Below, piece after piece: positions 62,150-64,000 of a stretch of DNA of 64,000 bases. Under the pieces are notes generated by a model. The model had not been told where the DNA came from and ran no database searches. It saw only the letters and a program-made list of their open reading frames with translations. The stretch lies in assembly GCA_963703655.1 (NCBI GenBank), contig CAVPFA010000008.1:1-64000 (forward strand). The letters are read 5' to 3'. The stretch's first letter is position 1. Every line of letters begins with the position of its first letter. The position numbers and the translations under genes are program-made. The DNA comes from CAVPFA01 sp963703655. Lineage in GTDB: Bacteria; Actinomycetota; Acidimicrobiia; Acidimicrobiales; Bog-793.

Positions 62150-62360
62150 GATATGCCGTGGGCGCCCCAGAGGACTGTAGAGTCCTCACGGTCGCCCCGG
62201 CCGAAGTCTGATCGGGATGCGCTTTTGCGCCCCCGGTCATAGGACCGATTACCTGCGAACCCCCCCTTGCGGGTGATCAGGGTGGGGCCGTCCCCCGGGC
62301 GCCCGGCCGAAAGGCTGGAGCTCGGGGGACGTCCGCGTCAACGCCCCGCTTAAGCGGGTA
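62150..62360. ncRNA. candidate structured RNA (several strong hairpins), strand uncertain
   Basis: Closely spaced stems: GAGGACT-GTAG-AGTCCTC (62170-62187), ATGCGCTTTTGCGC (about 62215-62229), ACCTGC-loop-GCGGGT (62251-62274) whose loop holds seven C, a 41-base hairpin with GAAA tetraloop (62290-62330) and the 14-base palindrome CCCGCTTAAGCGGG (62345-62358). The GAAA loop and C-rich loop favour the plus strand. The C-rich loop recalls the actinobacterial 6C RNA, but the second 6C hairpin is not clear. It may equally be the terminator region of the phosphatase gene. Confidence 0.35.
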
Positions 62361-62394
62361 GGACCGCGCCGCGGCGCCGCGTGATCCTGTCTCG

Positions 62395-63024
62395 TCATTC
62401 GGACAGGTGTGCGAGATGCGCCGTCTCGTTGAAGCTGACCAGGGCCGGGCCGCCTGAACCACCCGTCTGGATCCGGCTGATCGACGCGACGCCGAGCGAC
62501 AACCGCCACGACATTTCCGCGCCGCCGCCCAGTGCCCAGATGACGGCGGCCTTGATCGGCGATACGTGGCTCACGACGACGACATCGCAGCTGGCCGCCT
62601 CCGCGGCAAGCTCTTCGCAGGCGGCCGCCACCCTTGCCAGGACCTCTTCGAGCGTCTCGCCGCCGGGGGGTCTCCACGTTGCGTCCGAGCGCCACCGATC
62701 CCAGAGTCCGGGCGGAAGGTCCCCGGGCGCCGTTACATCGAGGTTGCCATAGTCAAGTTCGATGTAGCGCCCGTCGACTTCCACCTCGGGCCACGCTCCC
62801 CAGGAGAGCGGCGCCGGGGTCGCGGCGATCGCCTCTGCAGTCTGCCGGGCGCGCTGTAGGGGACTGGTGACGAGGCGGCAAGGCGCTATACGGCGCGACG
62901 CGAGCACGTCGCCGAGGACAGCGGCCTGCCGGCGCCCCAGATCGGTAAGGGGCGAGTCTGCCCTTCCGAGCAGGAGGCCGGCGGCATTAGCCTCGCTCTG
63001 GCCGTGACGCACCAGCACCAGCAT
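62395..63024 (-). CDS. histidine phosphatase (phosphoglycerate mutase-like) protein
   Basis: 209 residues. The RHG motif LVLVRHGQSEANAAG at the N-terminus gives the phosphohistidine; the second Arg/His pair are in LVTSPLQRARQTAEAI and VVVVSHVSPIKAAVIW. In related actinobacteria a bifunctional RNase HI/acid phosphatase with a similar domain lies next to the zinc-ribbon gene and rnpB; here the RNase H part is missing. Substrate may be alpha-ribazole phosphate (CobC-like) but this is a guess. Confidence 0.9.
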   Translation of the reverse strand: MLVLVRHGQSEANAAGLLLGRADSPLTDLGRRQAAVLGDVLASRRIAPCRLVTSPLQRARQTAEAIAATPAPLSWGAWPEVEVDGRYIELDYGNLDVTAPGDLPPGLWDRWRSDATWRPPGGETLEEVLARVAAACEELAAEAASCDVVVVSHVSPIKAAVIWALGGGAEMSWRLSLGVASISRIQTGGSGGPALVSFNETAHLAHLSE

Positions 63025-63053
63025 CAGTTGCTAAAAGACCGCTTGGTCGCCCA

Positions 63054-63845
63054 TCAGGGCACGAGGATGCGACCGCACTGCTCGCAGTAAACGATCGAGT
63101 CAGGAGCGGCGTGGCGCAGCCTGTCCAGCTCCCCCGCCGGCAGCTGCAGATGACAGCCGCTGCACGCCCCGCCGACCAGTCGTGCGGCGCCCACTCCGCC
63201 GAGCTTGGCCTTGAGACGCTCGTAGGACGCCGCCAGTTCCGGCGCGACACGCGTGGCGAGTTCATCGCGCGCTGCGCGCGTCGATGCAGCCTCTTCGTCG
63301 ATCGCAGCCTCTGCGAGGCCGAGCTGCTCGCGGGCAAGCGCCAGCTCCTCGATGCCTGCGGCGGCGCTCTCCTCGAGCGCGGACAGCTCCTGATCGAGCG
63401 GCTCCAGAGCTTCCATGACCTCGAGCTCCTGGTCCTCGATCTCTCGCCGCTGGCGACTGAGGGATGCGGCCTCCTCACCCATCGCCTGTTCGTCCCGATA
63501 GGAGCCGGCTCGCCCCGAACGCAGGCGCTGCTCGATGGCCGCGATCCGTTGACCTACGGCCTCAGATCGGGCATCGAAGGTCAGCTGCTGCGCTGCGAGC
63601 TTGTCGCGCTGCTCTCGGGCCTCGATGACTCGGGCAGTCTGCTCGGCAAGCCTGGCGCTCAGCTCCGACACCGCGGCTCGCTCGGCCAGCTCACGGCGAC
63701 GGTAGGCGAGGCGATCGAGCCCAAGGTCCTGCTCTTGAAGCTGTAGGAGGAGAGACAGCTGCGGCGCCTGAGAAGAAGTGGCTGACTCGGCTGCGGAGGG
63801 CTCGGCTGAGGAGGCTGCTGACGACTCGGCTGCGCTCGGGGACAT
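63054..63845 (-). CDS. coiled-coil zinc-ribbon protein (Rv2229c-like)
   Basis: 263 residues. An Ala/Ser-rich start, a long coiled coil (residues 30-200, for example LLLQLQEQDLGLDRLAYRRR, EQTARVIEAREQRDKLAAQQ) and a C-terminal C4 zinc ribbon (GGACSGCHLQLP … VYCEQCGRILVP). The family is conserved in actinobacteria between the RNase H/phosphatase gene and a Nif3-like or phosphatase gene. Role unknown; nucleic acid binding is likely. Only 29 bases before the phosphatase gene, so probably one operon. Confidence 0.9.
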   Translation of the reverse strand: MSPSAAESSAASSAEPSAAESATSSQAPQLSLLLQLQEQDLGLDRLAYRRRELAERAAVSELSARLAEQTARVIEAREQRDKLAAQQLTFDARSEAVGQRIAAIEQRLRSGRAGSYRDEQAMGEEAASLSRQRREIEDQELEVMEALEPLDQELSALEESAAAGIEELALAREQLGLAEAAIDEEAASTRAARDELATRVAPELAASYERLKAKLGGVGAARLVGGACSGCHLQLPAGELDRLRHAAPDSIVYCEQCGRILVP

Positions 63846-63857
63846 CGCGGATCGAGG

Positions 63858-64000
63858 TTACCGGTGCCACGTCGCCCTGGCTGCGACCAGCTCGGCCAGC
63901 AGTGCTGGTGTGCCGGCCGCGACGGGCGTCCTGCGGGCCGAGTGGTCCCTCACGACGAGATCACGGCCCTCAGCGTCGACTAGAAGCGCACCCGCCTCGG
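63858..64000 (-). CDS. C-terminal end of a gene entering from the right, possibly inositol monophosphatase-like
   Basis: The minus strand is open from the window edge to the TAA at 63858-63860 (EAGALLVDAEGRDLVVRDHS … RRTPVAAGTPALLAELVAAR). The pattern G-A-L-L-V … P-V-A-A-G-T-P-A-L resembles the end of inositol monophosphatase family proteins, but only 46 residues are visible. It ends 12 bases before the zinc-ribbon gene, so likely part of the same operon. Confidence 0.5.
   Translation of the reverse strand, partial: EAGALLVDAEGRDLVVRDHSARRTPVAAGTPALLAELVAARATWHR

Overview
The window is GC-rich, densely coded bacterial DNA. A WhiB-family regulator, tandem Clp-N repeats, a LytR-CpsA-Psr protein and a MoxR/DUF58/transglutaminase operon point to an actinobacterium. 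I would guess the Acidimicrobiia, but that placement is an inference and no rRNA is present to test it.

Layout. (1) Positions 1 to about 20,500 are accessory and strongly decayed. They hold an excisionase-like HTH gene with a frameshift, a broken tyrosine phosphatase, a heavily frameshifted BNR-repeat gene, a MobF relaxase-helicase with two indels, a membrane-protein gene split by an IS256-family element (1,423 bp, 9-bp target duplication, frameshifted transposase), a DUF998 membrane protein, a group II intron with an intact reverse transcriptase, two secreted proteins, a truncated GntR gene, a Clp-N protein, a HicAB pair, and two diverged direct repeats. The region stops at a tRNA-Val(GAC) whose 3' end faces it, as expected of an island integrated at a tRNA gene. 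(2) About 20,650 to 49,300 is mostly intact chromosome: acyl-CoA synthetase and dehydrogenase, a GT-C-like membrane protein plus LCP protein, trpD, whiB, glpD with an FAD oxidase, moxR/DUF58/tgpA-like, an FAD reductase, xseBA, bluB, and a large cyclase/ATPase regulator. (3) 49,450 to 56,185 holds an SPFH operon behind a palindromic promoter and an ECF sigma/ABC transporter operon with ATGA-type overlaps. (4) 56,256 to 61,477 is a 5.2-kb integrative element. (5) The right end is rnpB, a highly structured intergenic region, a histidine phosphatase, a zinc-ribbon protein and the end of a further gene.

The best find is the element at 56,256-61,477. A 40-bp sequence (38/40 identical copies at 56,256 and 61,478) is the 3' end of the RNase P RNA gene. 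The right copy is part of the complete rnpB on the minus strand; the left copy is an orphan. Between them lie a GntR/ABC-2 transporter operon with its own palindromic operator, a DUF433/DUF5615 toxin-antitoxin pair and a tyrosine integrase that ends 14 bp from the right copy. The integrase gene carries a one-base frameshift, so the element may be stranded unless that is a sequencing error.

Almost every frameshift I found lies in mobile or island genes; long chromosomal genes are open. That favours real decay over general sequencing error, although an error-prone assembly cannot be ruled out from sequence alone.
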